Made by a program: the position numbers and the translations under genes. Below are positions 1 through 8,074 of a DNA stretch of 64,000 nt, piece by piece. Positions within the stretch are counted from its first letter, which is position 1; each line of letters opens with the position of its first letter. The notes beneath the pieces were generated by a model that saw only the letters and a list, made by a program, of their open reading frames with translations, ran no database searches and was not told the origin of the DNA. The DNA is from Motiliproteus sp965230735 (lineage in GTDB: Bacteria; Pseudomonadota; Gammaproteobacteria; Pseudomonadales; Balneatricaceae), in the NCBI RefSeq assembly GCF_965230735.1, contig NZ_OZ246016.1:3720001-3784000 (forward strand), read 5' to 3'.

Positions 1-1
1 G

Positions 2-457
2 ATCGCCGCCTGTTTCGGTTTGGCCGCCATCGCACAAAACTGGGGAGAGGTGTTCACCCTGATCCGGATCGTTGGTGCCATCTATCTTTGCTACCTGGGT
101 TGGAAGATGTGGAATGCGCCGTTGGATCTGGAGAGCATCGATAACAAACAGACCCGCAAAGGTCTGCTGCTCAGTTTCACCCAGGGGTTTCTGATCTCGG
201 CCTCCAACCCCAAGGTGATCCTGTTCTATATCGCCTTCCTGCCGACATTTATGGATCTGGGTAGTTTGAGCGGTGGGGATATTCTGTTGGCCAGTGCGCT
301 GACCCTAGTGGGACTGATGATCGGGCTGATGCTGATCGCCCAGTTTGCCGATGTGGCAAGGCAGTGGTTCCGCTCCGAAGCTGCGGTGAAACGCCTCAAC
401 CGCAGCGCCGGTTCGATCATGGTAGCTGCCGGCGCTTATTTGATGTCCCGTCACTGA
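2..457 (+). CDS. LysE/RhtB-family amino-acid exporter, 5' end cut by window
   Basis: C-terminal part of a LysE/RhtB-type inner-membrane exporter, a family that pumps amino acids or related metabolites out of the cell. The frame is open from the window edge, so the true start lies outside; about 150 residues are visible of a usual 200-210. The segment IVGAIYLCYLGWKMW is the typical helix after the central loop of this family. It is followed by a short hydrophilic stretch, a second conserved part (FLISASNPKVILFYIAFLP) and two further membrane helices, ending at a short basic tail. The substrate cannot be told from sequence. The next gene lies on the opposite strand and converges on it, so it is not co-transcribed with anything to its right. 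Confidence 0.85.
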   Translation: MAACFGLAAIAQNWGEVFTLIRIVGAIYLCYLGWKMWNAPLDLESIDNKQTRKGLLLSFTQGFLISASNPKVILFYIAFLPTFMDLGSLSGGDILLASALTLVGLMIGLMLIAQFADVARQWFRSEAAVKRLNRSAGSIMVAAGAYLMSRH

Positions 458-496
458 TACAGCGCGTACTACCGCAGGAAATGACAGCATCGGGAA

Positions 497-946
497 CTAG
501 AGTTCGACCCCGTCCAGCACGTAGTCAAACCACTCGTCATCACGCACTCGAGTCTCGCTGACCGCCCATCGAATCACCGATACTTCAGCATCGACCACCG
601 TTTGCGGATCACCGCTGATCAGCGGGTGCCAATCCGGTAACGGCTGGCCTTCGGCCAATAGTCGATAAGCGCAGGTCCGAGGCAGCCAGTGATAATTTTC
701 CAGGGCGAGCTCGCGAACATTGAGGCACTCGGGTACCGCCTTGAAACGCTGTTCATAGGAACGGCAACGAGCGCAATCCAGATCCAGCTCTCGACAGGCG
801 ATAGCGGTGAACAACAGCTCCTCGCTATCCTCATCCTCGATCTTGTGCAGGCAGCATTTTCCGCAGCCATCACACAGGGACTCCCACTCGTCAGGACTGA
901 GTTGCTCTAGAGTCTTTCGTTGCCAGAACGGCTGAAACGCGACCAT
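497..946 (-). CDS. ycgN: YcgN-family (UPF0260) cysteine-cluster protein
   Basis: A 149-residue protein of the YcgN/UPF0260 family. Function is unestablished; the family belongs to the wider group of zinc- or iron-binding CxxCxxxCC proteins. Visible cysteines are at 25, 28, 31 and 32 (CDGCGKCC) and again at 51, 58, 61, 74 and 92, consistent with a metal site. It is mostly hydrophilic, with no signal peptide or membrane segment, so it is probably cytoplasmic. It sits 19 bases downstream of ycgL and rnd on the same strand, the gene order commonly seen in Pseudomonas and relatives, and is probably the last gene of that operon. Confidence 0.88.
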   Translation of the reverse strand: MVAFQPFWQRKTLEQLSPDEWESLCDGCGKCCLHKIEDEDSEELLFTAIACRELDLDCARCRSYEQRFKAVPECLNVRELALENYHWLPRTCAYRLLAEGQPLPDWHPLISGDPQTVVDAEVSVIRWAVSETRVRDDEWFDYVLDGVEL

Positions 947-965
947 CGACGCTCAGTTATCCCAA

Positions 966-1253
966 TCAGTACTTGGCTTCGGTCGGCGCTCGATATAGAT
1001 CGAGCATATACTCTTCACGAGGGGGCGGCATCTGCAGGTAATAGCCGGGATCACGCAACGCTGCGAGCAGTTTCGGCGCCTCTACACGGGCCAGTTTTTT
1101 ACCCGGCGTGACCAGCAATGTCATCGCCTCTTTGGGAGTACCAAACATCTCCAACAGAGTCTCAGGCACCCGGGCCAGCCCCTCTTTCTTATCAACATAG
1201 AGGTACATATCGGACTTTTTCGGGCTCTTATAGACGGAACAGATTACTTTCAT
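966..1253 (-). CDS. ycgL: YcgL-domain protein
   Basis: A 95-residue protein with the complete YcgL domain: it opens with MKVICSVYKSPKK, followed by DMYLYVDKKEGLARVPE and a C-terminal part rich in Pro, Arg and Tyr. The family is small, cytoplasmic and of unknown biochemical role. The start codon overlaps the stop codon of rnd in an ATGA arrangement, so the two are translationally coupled. ycgN follows directly. The repeated linkage with RNase D suggests a part in RNA metabolism, but that is inference. Confidence 0.9.
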   Translation of the reverse strand: MKVICSVYKSPKKSDMYLYVDKKEGLARVPETLLEMFGTPKEAMTLLVTPGKKLARVEAPKLLAALRDPGYYLQMPPPREEYMLDLYRAPTEAKY

Positions 1254-2452
1254 GCCTGACTCTCGTTATTTAATTCGCAATTGTTGTCGTTCAACAGCGT
1301 CTTCAGTGCTGTACCAACCACCTGCTCTCGCCAGCCTTGCAAGCCATCGGGCAAGACAGCTTCACCGGTTTCCAGCTGACTACGCACCAGGGCTTCCATA
1401 TCCTTACGCTTAACCATCAATTCCGGTGCAATGTCGAGCGTTTCGGCACGCTCGTTCACCAGCGCCTTGAGCTGTTTCAATTGCGCGCCGCAACGGCTTG
1501 GCAGCGGCCGGTCCGGCACCGGGATACTGGCTTGATCATCCCGCTCAAGCCCCTGTTTCACGAGATCCAGCAACGTCTTACCATCTTTGGACAGCGTGCG
1601 ACCTCGAATCCGCTCGACTTTCGACAACGCCCCCATCGAACTGGGCAAGCGGGTCGCTATCGACTGCAGGCTATTGTTATGCAGCACAAAGTTGCGCGGC
1701 ATATCCCGCTCACGGGCCTCACGCTCGCGCCAACTCGACAGCGTATAGAGTACCGACAGTTGCTCGGGGCGCAGTTTCCAAGCCTGTTTGAATCGCAGGT
1801 AGTAGCTATCCATCGGCGGCGGTACCAACGCCTCATCAGCCGCCTGCCCACACTCTTCCAACACCCAATCAAGCTTGGCTTCGGCTTCCAATCTTGGCAG
1901 CAAGCGCTGATAAATCAGCTCCAGAAATACGACATCTTCGGCAGCATAATGACACTGCGACTCGGTGAGCGGACGCTGTAACCAATCCGAGCGGGTCTCC
2001 TGCTTATCGACCTCCAGCCCGAAGAGGGTGTTGAGCAGACGTTGATAACCCACCGACAACCCCAAGCCCAAGAAAGCACAGGCAGTCTGGGTATCGAACA
2101 GCGGTCGCGGCACGGCACCATAGCTGTGGGCAAACAGCTCCAGGTCTTCACTGCCGGCATGAACCAGTTTCAGCACATTTTCATCGTTGAGCAGATCAAT
2201 CAACGGCGAGAAGTCACTGATCGCCTGCGGATCGATCAGATAGGCTTGGCCTTCGCTACCGACCTGGATCAGGCCGGGAATCGGGTAGAAGGTATCGGTC
2301 CGCTGGAATTCGGTATCGATCGCCACCCGGGGCTGCTGACGCCATTGCCGGCCCAGCTCGGCCAGTCTCGCATCGGTGTCGACCCACTCGGCATGGTAGA
2401 TCGCCTGTCGGCACTGCTGCAGCTGGTTTTCGTCCAGAGGTTGGTTGATCAC
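1250..2452 (-). CDS. rnd: Ribonuclease D
   Basis: A 400-residue 3'-5' exoribonuclease that trims precursor tRNAs and other small RNAs. The DEDDy catalytic set is visible: Asp46 and Glu48 in VAIDTEFQR, Asp103 in HAGSEDLE, and Tyr169/Asp173 in YAAEDVVFLEL. An HRDC domain follows at about 215-295. Length matches the family (about 370-400). The start is GTG and overlaps the end of recR, and ycgL overlaps its stop, so the three genes form one tightly packed minus-strand unit running on from dnaX and ybaB. No missing catalytic residue was seen. Confidence 0.95.
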   Translation of the reverse strand: MINQPLDENQLQQCRQAIYHAEWVDTDARLAELGRQWRQQPRVAIDTEFQRTDTFYPIPGLIQVGSEGQAYLIDPQAISDFSPLIDLLNDENVLKLVHAGSEDLELFAHSYGAVPRPLFDTQTACAFLGLGLSVGYQRLLNTLFGLEVDKQETRSDWLQRPLTESQCHYAAEDVVFLELIYQRLLPRLEAEAKLDWVLEECGQAADEALVPPPMDSYYLRFKQAWKLRPEQLSVLYTLSSWREREARERDMPRNFVLHNNSLQSIATRLPSSMGALSKVERIRGRTLSKDGKTLLDLVKQGLERDDQASIPVPDRPLPSRCGAQLKQLKALVNERAETLDIAPELMVKRKDMEALVRSQLETGEAVLPDGLQGWREQVVGTALKTLLNDNNCELNNESQA

Positions 2453-3045
2453 AGAGCTTTACGTCCATTGAATGCGTGGGTCAGGGTACTGCCGTCGACA
2501 TACTCGAGTTCACCACCCAACGGGACCCCATGGGCGATCCGGGTAACTTCGAGCCCCATCGGCCGCACCTGCTCGACGATATAGTGCGCGGTGGCTTCAC
2601 CTTCGACCGTGGGGTTGGTCGCGATGATCAGCTCCTCAACCTCCGATTCCTGCAACCGCTCCAGCAGTTGCGGAATACCGATGTCGTCAGGACCGAGGCC
2701 ATCCAGCGGTGATAAATGCCCCTGCAGCACGAAATAGCGTCCCCGAAAGCTTCCACTCTGCTCGATCGCCACCACGTCCGCCGGGCTTTCGACCACACAG
2801 AGCAGCTGCGGGTCACGGCTGTGGCTGGCGCAGATGCCACAAACCGGCTGCTCGGTCAGGTTACGGCATTGTGCGCAATGGCCCACATCGGCCATCGCCT
2901 GCTGCAACGCCTCGGCCAACAATCGACCACCCTGACGGTCCCGTTCCAATAATTGAAACGCCATCCGCTGGGCAGACTTGGCACCCACCCCCGGCAGACA
3001 GCGCAACGCCGTAATCAGCTGATCGATCAGCGGGCTGTAACTCAT
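2449..3045 (-). CDS. recR: Recombination mediator RecR
   Basis: A 198-residue protein of the RecFOR pathway, which loads RecA at gaps and aids daughter-strand gap repair. An N-terminal helix-hairpin-helix precedes a four-cysteine zinc finger (Cys57, 60, 69, 72). Next comes a Toprim domain beginning at CVVESPADVVAIE, with EELIIATNPTVEGEATA in its centre. Length is the usual 198-200. It lies 17 bases downstream of ybaB and in the standard dnaX-ybaB-recR order. The stop overlaps the rnd start. Confidence 0.97.
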   Translation of the reverse strand: MSYSPLIDQLITALRCLPGVGAKSAQRMAFQLLERDRQGGRLLAEALQQAMADVGHCAQCRNLTEQPVCGICASHSRDPQLLCVVESPADVVAIEQSGSFRGRYFVLQGHLSPLDGLGPDDIGIPQLLERLQESEVEELIIATNPTVEGEATAHYIVEQVRPMGLEVTRIAHGVPLGGELEYVDGSTLTHAFNGRKAL

Positions 3046-3062
3046 AATACGTTAGGCACCGA

Positions 3063-3383
3063 TCAGAACGGCATCTTGAATCCCGGAGGCATCATGCCAC
3101 CGGTAATGCTGGCCATTTTCTCTTGGCTGGCGCTTTCTACCTTGCGTACCGCATCGTTAACCGCAGCAGCCAACAGGTCTTCCAAGATCTCTTTATCTTC
3201 TTCCATCAGGCTGTCATCAATCGATACCTGACGAACATCGTGGCGACCGTTCATCACCACCTTGATCAGGCCCGCACCGGATTCACCGGTCACCTCTGCA
3301 TTGGCAATCTCTTCTTGGGCCTGCTGCATCTTCTCTTGCATCTGCTGGGCCTGTTTCATCAGGTTGCCCATTCCGCCTTTCAT
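3063..3383 (-). CDS. ybaB: YbaB/EbfC nucleoid-associated protein
   Basis: A 106-residue small DNA-binding protein of the YbaB/EbfC family. These form tweezer-like dimers that bind DNA with little sequence specificity. The N-terminus is the typical Met/Gln-rich helix (GNLMKQAQQMQEKMQQAQE), followed by VTGESGAGLIKVVMNG and a C-terminal helix. It sits between dnaX and recR on the same strand, the conserved position of this gene, and is almost certainly co-transcribed with dnaX. Confidence 0.95.
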   Translation of the reverse strand: MKGGMGNLMKQAQQMQEKMQQAQEEIANAEVTGESGAGLIKVVMNGRHDVRQVSIDDSLMEEDKEILEDLLAAAVNDAVRKVESASQEKMASITGGMMPPGFKMPF

Positions 3384-3431
3384 GGTTTACTCCTCGGTAA
3401 AATTGCTTGTTTAGCCCTGCCGGAACCGCCG

Positions 3432-5540
3432 TCAGGCCTCTTTGGCATCGATCGGACGAACGGAGGCCGGGTCAATCCGAGCATCAAACGCCGCCATAAT
3501 CGCCTGCACATTGGTATCGGTTTCTATCGAACGCACCGCTTCAGCTTGGCGTTCTTCGCGTTTTCGCTGACGAAAACCCGCCGGGGTCTCAGCGTCGCTG
3601 CGGCCCTCGACTACCTCAACCCGTTGCGGCTGCCCCAGATGATCCGATAATGCCTTGGCCAACCGTTGCTGATGGGTATCGTTAAACAGGTGTAGTCGAT
3701 CACTGGCCAGACAGAAGCGCCAGCTGCCCTGCTGCTCAGCCTCAAGCCAAGCGTTTGCGGCAATATTATACGTCATCCCGCTCAGGCCAATCTGATCAAT
3801 CACCTCCACCCATCGTCTAGCCAGTTCACCACCCCGCACATCCAGCCGTGCACTTTGCTTGGCCGCCGTTGCGCCCTGTGGCCGTTCGGCAACCCTATCG
3901 GGAGCGGCAACAGCCGGCTTCGGCGCCACCGACGGCGAAGGTGCTGGTGATGGGGCTGGCTCTGCTGCCACAGCAGAAATAGGCGAAGTCCCGGCGTCGG
4001 GCTGCTCGGCTGACAGCGCAGCAGATGCGGTTGTATCTGCCTGAGTCACTGAACGAATCCGGGACGGACTCTCAATCCCCATGTTGTCACGGGGGCTTGG
4101 TTCCGACTCTGTGGCGGTCGGCGCCTCAGACTTTTTTGACTCACCCCCAGCGGGCGTCGGAGTTGGGTCGCCCCAGGGTGGCGGATCATGGGGATCAGCC
4201 ATCGGCGCGGCTGGAACCTGTCCCGCCATGGACTCAGAGCCCGGAGTAGGCTGCGGGCTGATATTAGCCGGAGGAACCACGGCTTCGGGTCCAGGCTCAA
4301 CAGTTTCCTTAAACGGAGATGCCGCTGGCGTAAGCTCTGGCGCTGACTGTTGTGGCTCAGCAGCACTGATGGTTGAAGCGGATTCAGCCGTTGGCTCGAC
4401 CACGGGCGCGGCGGGCGCTGAAAGCTCCCCTTGCGGCAGCGCCAACTCACCGACTGCAACCGGACGGAACGCCAGCATCCGCAGCAATGTCATCTCCAGC
4501 CCTTCACGCGCCACCGGCACGTGGGGCAGATCACGGCGTCCGTTTACGCCGATCTGATAGAACAATTGCACGTCTTCCGCTCTGAGGGATTGAGCCAACG
4601 CCAGGATCGCATCCCGATCCCCTTGGCTGTTATCCACCCCTTGGGGAAGCATCTGGGCGATACCGATCCGATGCAGCAAACTCAGCAGCTCGGCAAGGAT
4701 AGCATCGCTATCGGCACCCAGTTCACTGATCTGTCGCACCAGGTCCAACACCCCCTGGGCCGAACCCTGCGCCAACTGCTGCAACAGCCCCAGCACCTGG
4801 TGCTGATCGACGGTACCGAGCATCGCCCGGACATCGGCTTCACGCAGCTCGCCACTACCAAACGCGATCCCCTGATCGGTCAAGCTCATGGCATCCCGCA
4901 TACTGCCATTGGCACCACGAGCCAGCAGCCACAAGGCCTGCTCTTCGAAGCGGATCTGTTCGGCCTGCAACACCTGCTGCAGATGAGCCACGATCTTTTC
5001 CGGCACCATGTTCTTGAGGTTGAACTGCAAACAGCGTGACAGGATGGTCACCGGCAGTTTCTGCGGATCGGTGGTCGCCAGCAGGAATTTGATATGGGGC
5101 GGGGGTTCTTCCAGGGTCTTCAGCAGCGCATTGAAGCTGTGGGTGGACAGCATATGCACTTCGTCGATCAGGTAAACCTTATAACGCCCCCGGGTCGGCG
5201 CGTACTGGACGTTCTCCATCAGCTCGCGGGTATCTTCAACCTTGGTCCGCGAAGCCGCATCCACCTCAATCAGATCAACGAAACGTCCTTCACTGATTTC
5301 ACGGCAGGGCCCGCACTGCCCACAAGGCTTGGAGCTGACGCCCTGCTCACAATTCAGTGATTTGGCGAATAGTCGGGCGATGGAGGTTTTACCGACACCC
5401 CGGGTGCCGGTGAACAGATAAGCATGATGCAATCGGTCGCTGTCGAGCGCGTTGACCAGAGCCTGAAGGACATGCTCTTGCCCCACCATCCCTTCAAAGG
5501 TGGAGGGGCGCCATTTACGCGCCAGAACCTGATAACTCAT
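3432..5540 (-). CDS. dnaX: DNA polymerase III tau/gamma subunit
   Basis: The 702-residue tau subunit of the DNA polymerase III clamp loader. The ATPase core has a Walker A motif at 45-53 (GTRGVGKTS), a zinc module (Cys64, 73, 76, 79) and a Walker B motif in VYLIDEVHML. A clamp-loader collar domain follows. Then comes a long Pro/Ala/Glu-rich linker at about 365-560 and a C-terminal domain for binding the polymerase core and helicase. In the linker, codons Lys469-Lys470 form the heptamer A AAA AAG. A -1 slip there leads to a stop two codons later, giving a 471-residue gamma form as in E. coli (see the separate entry). ybaB and recR follow on the same strand. Confidence 0.97.
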   Translation of the reverse strand: MSYQVLARKWRPSTFEGMVGQEHVLQALVNALDSDRLHHAYLFTGTRGVGKTSIARLFAKSLNCEQGVSSKPCGQCGPCREISEGRFVDLIEVDAASRTKVEDTRELMENVQYAPTRGRYKVYLIDEVHMLSTHSFNALLKTLEEPPPHIKFLLATTDPQKLPVTILSRCLQFNLKNMVPEKIVAHLQQVLQAEQIRFEEQALWLLARGANGSMRDAMSLTDQGIAFGSGELREADVRAMLGTVDQHQVLGLLQQLAQGSAQGVLDLVRQISELGADSDAILAELLSLLHRIGIAQMLPQGVDNSQGDRDAILALAQSLRAEDVQLFYQIGVNGRRDLPHVPVAREGLEMTLLRMLAFRPVAVGELALPQGELSAPAAPVVEPTAESASTISAAEPQQSAPELTPAASPFKETVEPGPEAVVPPANISPQPTPGSESMAGQVPAAPMADPHDPPPWGDPTPTPAGGESKKSEAPTATESEPSPRDNMGIESPSRIRSVTQADTTASAALSAEQPDAGTSPISAVAAEPAPSPAPSPSVAPKPAVAAPDRVAERPQGATAAKQSARLDVRGGELARRWVEVIDQIGLSGMTYNIAANAWLEAEQQGSWRFCLASDRLHLFNDTHQQRLAKALSDHLGQPQRVEVVEGRSDAETPAGFRQRKREERQAEAVRSIETDTNVQAIMAAFDARIDPASVRPIDAKEA
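4126..4137 (-). other. Programmed -1 ribosomal frameshift site in dnaX (gamma stop)
   Basis: On the minus strand the dnaX message reads TCA AAA AAG TCT GAG. The heptamer A AAA AAG (4137 to 4131) is the same slippery sequence used in E. coli dnaX. After a -1 slip the next codons are GTC then TGA (4128 to 4126), so the product ends one residue after the two lysines, just as in E. coli. A purine-rich Shine-Dalgarno-like GGGGGTGAG lies immediately upstream. A short possible stem (4103-4107 pairing with 4117-4121) lies downstream. Sequence evidence for slippage is strong; the stem is weak. Confidence 0.8.
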
Positions 5541-5649
5541 AGATTGATTGATCCGCCAGATACCGCAAATTCAAGCCGTCAGCGCGGCCCTTAATAAGGT
5601 CTCTATGCTATCGGGAAGGGGGCTCGAAAACCAGCGAACGACATCAGGC

Positions 5650-5670
5650 CAGGGCAGAAAAACTGCCCTG
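5650..5670. repeat. 8-bp inverted repeat between a hypothetical gene and dnaX
   Basis: CAGGGCAG (5650-5657) and CTGCCCTG (5663-5670) form a perfect stem with a five-base A-rich loop. It lies downstream of the gene at 5688-6266 and upstream of dnaX on the minus strand. No U-tract follows on the minus strand, so it may be an mRNA-stabilising hairpin or a weak terminator. Confidence 0.4.
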
Positions 5671-5687
5671 CCCCGTATTTCTTTGGG

Positions 5688-6266
5688 TCAGCTAGCGGCG
5701 TTCTGTAGCAACACCTTAACCGCACTCAGCAGATCCTTGCTGTCGATACCGTTAACGGTCATATTCACCGCGGCATGAGGACTGGCTGATTTATCCTCAA
5801 TAATTTTTACCGCCACCTGTGCCTGCCCTTTGCGGATCACGAATTCGTCGGCATCATCGGCAGCGCCGTCACCACCGTTGGCCTGGCATAGGCGGGACAG
5901 CTGCTTGCCCAACTCCTGATTATTCAACACCTTCAGGGTCTGGCGTTCGCGGGTCAGATACTCTTTACCCAGGTCGGTGATCATATCGAACAGCGTTCGC
6001 AGATTACCACTGGCCGAGCTGAGGTCTTCCGGCGTCGACTCCCAGGCATGGGCTGGCGGATGACTGATGCGAATCGCCGTCGCAACCCCGGTTGTGGGCG
6101 CCATCTCCACTTCCACAAACAGTGTCAGGGTGTATTGCAGCGCCGAACCGGATTTGAAAGGGATCTGTATGGTACGGCTACAGATCCCCGATGGCAGGAT
6201 GGTGATATCAGAGTACTTGCCGCGCAAGATCTGATCCAGCTGTTTGATGGCTTCTTCTGGTGACAT
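5688..6266 (-). CDS. Conserved-looking hypothetical protein, 192 aa
   Basis: I do not recognise a named family. The protein is soluble and acidic, without a signal peptide or membrane segment. It begins MSPEEAIKQLDQILRGKYSD, passes through a mixed strand-rich half (about 20-75) and has a helical middle (about 80-130). A second strand-rich part ends in a helix at about 140-192. The two halves could be a duplicated alpha/beta fold, but that is only an impression. Codon use matches the neighbours and the coding frame is clean. It is upstream of dnaX on the same strand with a 147-base gap that contains a hairpin, so it is probably a separate transcript. Confidence 0.7.
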   Translation of the reverse strand: MSPEEAIKQLDQILRGKYSDITILPSGICSRTIQIPFKSGSALQYTLTLFVEVEMAPTTGVATAIRISHPPAHAWESTPEDLSSASGNLRTLFDMITDLGKEYLTRERQTLKVLNNQELGKQLSRLCQANGGDGAADDADEFVIRKGQAQVAVKIIEDKSASPHAAVNMTVNGIDSKDLLSAVKVLLQNAAS

Positions 6267-6490
6267 TGGGTTATCCCTCGCAGCGGGCTTGCAGGCTGTG
6301 GCATGCCAAAGTGCCCACCTTTTGAATCAAGCTGTTAACTAGCCTAGCCAAGATAACTTGATGCGCAACTCAAAGCGTTGCGCCAAGACAATAAAACACC
6401 CGTTTGGAGCAAGATCACGACCAAGAAACAGCCTAGCCAAACAGTGGAACCCGCTTGAAGACACCGAACACGCAAATCGCAGCTCAGGGA

Positions 6491-6808
6491 TCAACCGGTC
6501 GGAAACAGTTTTGCCAACCGGGTCGCCAGCGCCATATCCCCGGATACCTTTAACTTACCGAACATAAACGCCTTCATCCCATCCAGTTCCCCACGTCCCA
6601 GCTTCTGCAGCGTGTCGAACTTCATCTTCAGGGTGACACAGGGAGCGCCATGCTCGCCACGCTCAAGCGCACATTGCTGATCACGGATGGTTAGAAAGTA
6701 GCTATCCCCCTCGGCCAACCGGTATTGAAACACGGCATCCAGGCCGCGCGCCGCCTCGGGTTGGAAACGCGCCACCATCGCCTCAAAAAACTGGTCAATC
6801 TGATTCAT
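6491..6808 (-). CDS. SCP2 sterol-carrier-type domain protein
   Basis: A 105-residue stand-alone SCP2-like domain. The pattern is typical: an N-terminal helix (IDQFFEAMVARF), the strand VFQYRLAEGDSYFLTIRDQQ, then VTLKMKFDTLQKLGRGELDG. The signature end is AFMFGKLKVSGDMALATRLAK. Such proteins bind a lipid or other hydrophobic ligand in a tunnel, and in bacteria are often linked to lipid or ubiquinone metabolism. No ligand can be assigned here. It stands alone between two intergenic gaps of about 170-220 bases. Confidence 0.88.
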   Translation of the reverse strand: MNQIDQFFEAMVARFQPEAARGLDAVFQYRLAEGDSYFLTIRDQQCALERGEHGAPCVTLKMKFDTLQKLGRGELDGMKAFMFGKLKVSGDMALATRLAKLFPTG

Positions 6809-6978
6809 CGAAACAGCTCCGCTTGTTTATTGTTGTAAAAAGAGGAGAGATAGCTTGGAGGATCACTCAGGCTTCGGCGAGTGTCTAACCGCCCAAGTTT
6901 ATTGACAAAAACACCCAGACACGCAAAACGAGGGGCTAAGGATCGGAAAGGGAACAGGCGGCCAAGCTGGATGCTGGA

Positions 6979-7401
6979 TCAGTCAGTGGGATCAACCTGC
7001 GTATGAAGTTCACGCTTATCGGGTGAAGACGCTTGATCCTTCGGCTGTGACGGTCGGCTCCAGATGTACAACAAGGCGATCGCCGCGACCCCAAGCATGC
7101 TGGCATCAATGGCCCAATGAAGCGGCTTGAAGAAAACCGGGTAACTGATCATCAACAACATCATGGTGCTGGAGATCCACTTCACTTTCAACGGGATGAC
7201 TCCATGGGCTTCCCAATCACGGATGATCGGACCGAACAGGCGGTGCCCCACCAGCATCTGGTGGAAACGCCGGGAACTGCGAGAAAAGCAATAGGCCGCC
7301 AGAATGATAAAGGGTGTGGTCGGCAGCAGCGGCAGCAGAACGCCGATAAGCCCTAACAGCAAGCACACCCATCCCAGGCCGAAAAATATCGCTTTACGCA
7401 A
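6979..7401 (-). CDS. ybaN: YbaN-family (DUF454) inner-membrane protein
   Basis: A 140-residue DUF454 protein. The N-terminal membrane hairpin contains GLIGVLLPLLPTTPFIILAA, the family signature. It continues CFSRSSRRFH, a soluble stretch with HRLFGPIIRDWE, two further helices and a polar tail. I place the start at a TTG because a strong GAGGAG ribosome-binding site lies eight bases upstream and no ATG competes. Its function is not known. It lies downstream, on the same strand, of the two putative Fur-controlled RNAs, but their terminators separate it from them. Confidence 0.85.
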   Translation of the reverse strand: MRKAIFFGLGWVCLLLGLIGVLLPLLPTTPFIILAAYCFSRSSRRFHQMLVGHRLFGPIIRDWEAHGVIPLKVKWISSTMMLLMISYPVFFKPLHWAIDASMLGVAAIALLYIWSRPSQPKDQASSPDKRELHTQVDPTD

Positions 7402-7667
7402 TGATGCAACTCCTCAGAGACCAAAACCGTCAATTCATAGGGTGGCAGCTTCTCAGTGGCTGCAGTCTATCGAAGCCACACATTCTAGCAGCCTCTTCTA
7501 GCCTAGCCCGGAAATTTGCTGCGAGGATCGGAATTTATGGAGCTGCAACCGACTTTTAAGCACCCTAATCAACATTCCGGACGAAACCGACTGCTCGACA
7601 ACGGGCAACAAGGCTAACCAACCGGACGATTTTGGCCGACCCCATCCCGGGCGAACCCCTGTTAGAC

Positions 7668-7770
7668 AAAAAAAACGCACCCAAAGGTGCGTTAAAAAGA
7701 GATGGTAATAGGTCACCAGACTTCTGTTGCTTTGGCGATCAAAACAGCACTCGGCCGGTGGGGTAGAACA
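7668..7770 (-). ncRNA. Putative Fur-regulated small RNA, copy 1
   Basis: Minus-strand unit of about 103 nt, inferred from signals rather than homology. A -35-like TTGATA (7805-7800) lies 17 bases before a weak -10-like TAAGGT (7782-7777) and overlaps a Fur-box-like palindrome. The transcript would start near 7770 and end in a rho-independent terminator (stem 7674-7693, then eight U). No start codon with a ribosome-binding site is seen inside. It shares the promoter layout, the start-site sequence TGTCCcTGTTC, a CATCTCTT motif before the terminator and the terminator stem with copy 2, 250-290 bases upstream on the same strand. The arrangement resembles tandem PrrF1/PrrF2 of Pseudomonas, but I see no sequence identity with PrrF or RyhB. 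Confidence 0.5.
7674..7693 (-). terminator. Rho-independent terminator of small RNA copy 1
   Basis: Arms AACGCACC and GGTGCGTT pair across a four-base loop. On the minus strand the hairpin is followed by eight U (7675 to 7668). It is nearly identical to the terminator at 7921-7940. Confidence 0.8.
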
Positions 7771-7782
7771 GGGACAACCTTA

Positions 7783-7805
7783 CTATTAACGATATTGATT
7801 ATCAA
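7783..7805 (-). promoter_or_regulatory. Fur-box-like site over the promoter of small RNA copy 1
   Basis: Read on the minus strand, the 19-mer ending in GATAATCAATATC matches the classical 19-base Fur consensus at 14 positions by eye. It overlaps the TTGATA -35 element. This is the same placement as the stronger site at 8075-8097. Confidence 0.5.
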
Positions 7806-7920
7806 CTACCTATGCTAATAAGCCTCATTAAATATCGCCAGCACCGACAGATTCAGCAGCTTAGGTCGAGATAAACAATCAGCGAAACGGCAATAACCGC
7901 CGGAAAATCAATCGAAAAAA

Positions 7921-7940
7921 AACGCACCCGAAGGTGCGTT
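7921..7940 (-). terminator. Rho-independent terminator of small RNA copy 2
   Basis: On the minus strand AACGCACC, UUCG tetraloop, GGTGCGTT, then a run of U (7922 to 7915). UUCG-capped stems followed by U-tracts are typical strong intrinsic terminators. Confidence 0.85.
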
Positions 7941-7964
7941 AAGAGATGAGTGTGACCGTTCGGG

Positions 7965-8049
7965 GAGGTACCTGCCGGTTCGATTTGATGACCAATCAGT
8001 TGAACCGGTAACCCGCCAGGTCAATTGCCGACCCGTTGGCAGGTACCTC
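7965..8049. repeat. 12-bp perfect inverted repeat with nested stem
   Basis: GAGGTACCTGCC (7965-7976) and GGCAGGTACCTC (8038-8049) are perfect reverse complements, each holding a GGTACC palindrome. Inside, CCGGTTC (7975-7981) pairs with GAACCGG (8002-8008). This is the structural heart of small RNA copy 2. Confidence 0.8.
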
Positions 8050-8074
8050 AGGAGCCCTGAACAAGGACAGATTA

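Larger units (their letters stand above)
7915..8062 (-). ncRNA. Putative Fur-regulated small RNA, copy 2
   Basis: Minus-strand unit of about 148 nt. TTGATA (8097-8092), a 17-base spacer and TAATCT (8074-8069) make a weak promoter; transcription would begin near 8062. A near-consensus Fur box covers the promoter. The RNA would fold strongly: a perfect 12-base-pair outer stem (7965-7976 with 8038-8049) encloses a 7-base-pair stem (7975-7981 with 8002-8008, sharing two bases with the outer arm). It ends at a UUCG-capped terminator. I found no ribosome-binding site with an open frame inside. Together with copy 1 it suggests a tandem pair of iron-responsive regulatory RNAs. Existence and targets are inference. 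Confidence 0.55.

Noticed and set aside
5541..5687. 4.5S RNA gene near dnaX
   Set aside because: Pseudomonas-like genomes can carry ffs beside dnaX, but the conserved SRP RNA apical sequence is not present here.
7498..7716. 72-codon minus-strand frame
   Set aside because: It begins inside the terminator stem of the first small RNA and has no ribosome-binding site.
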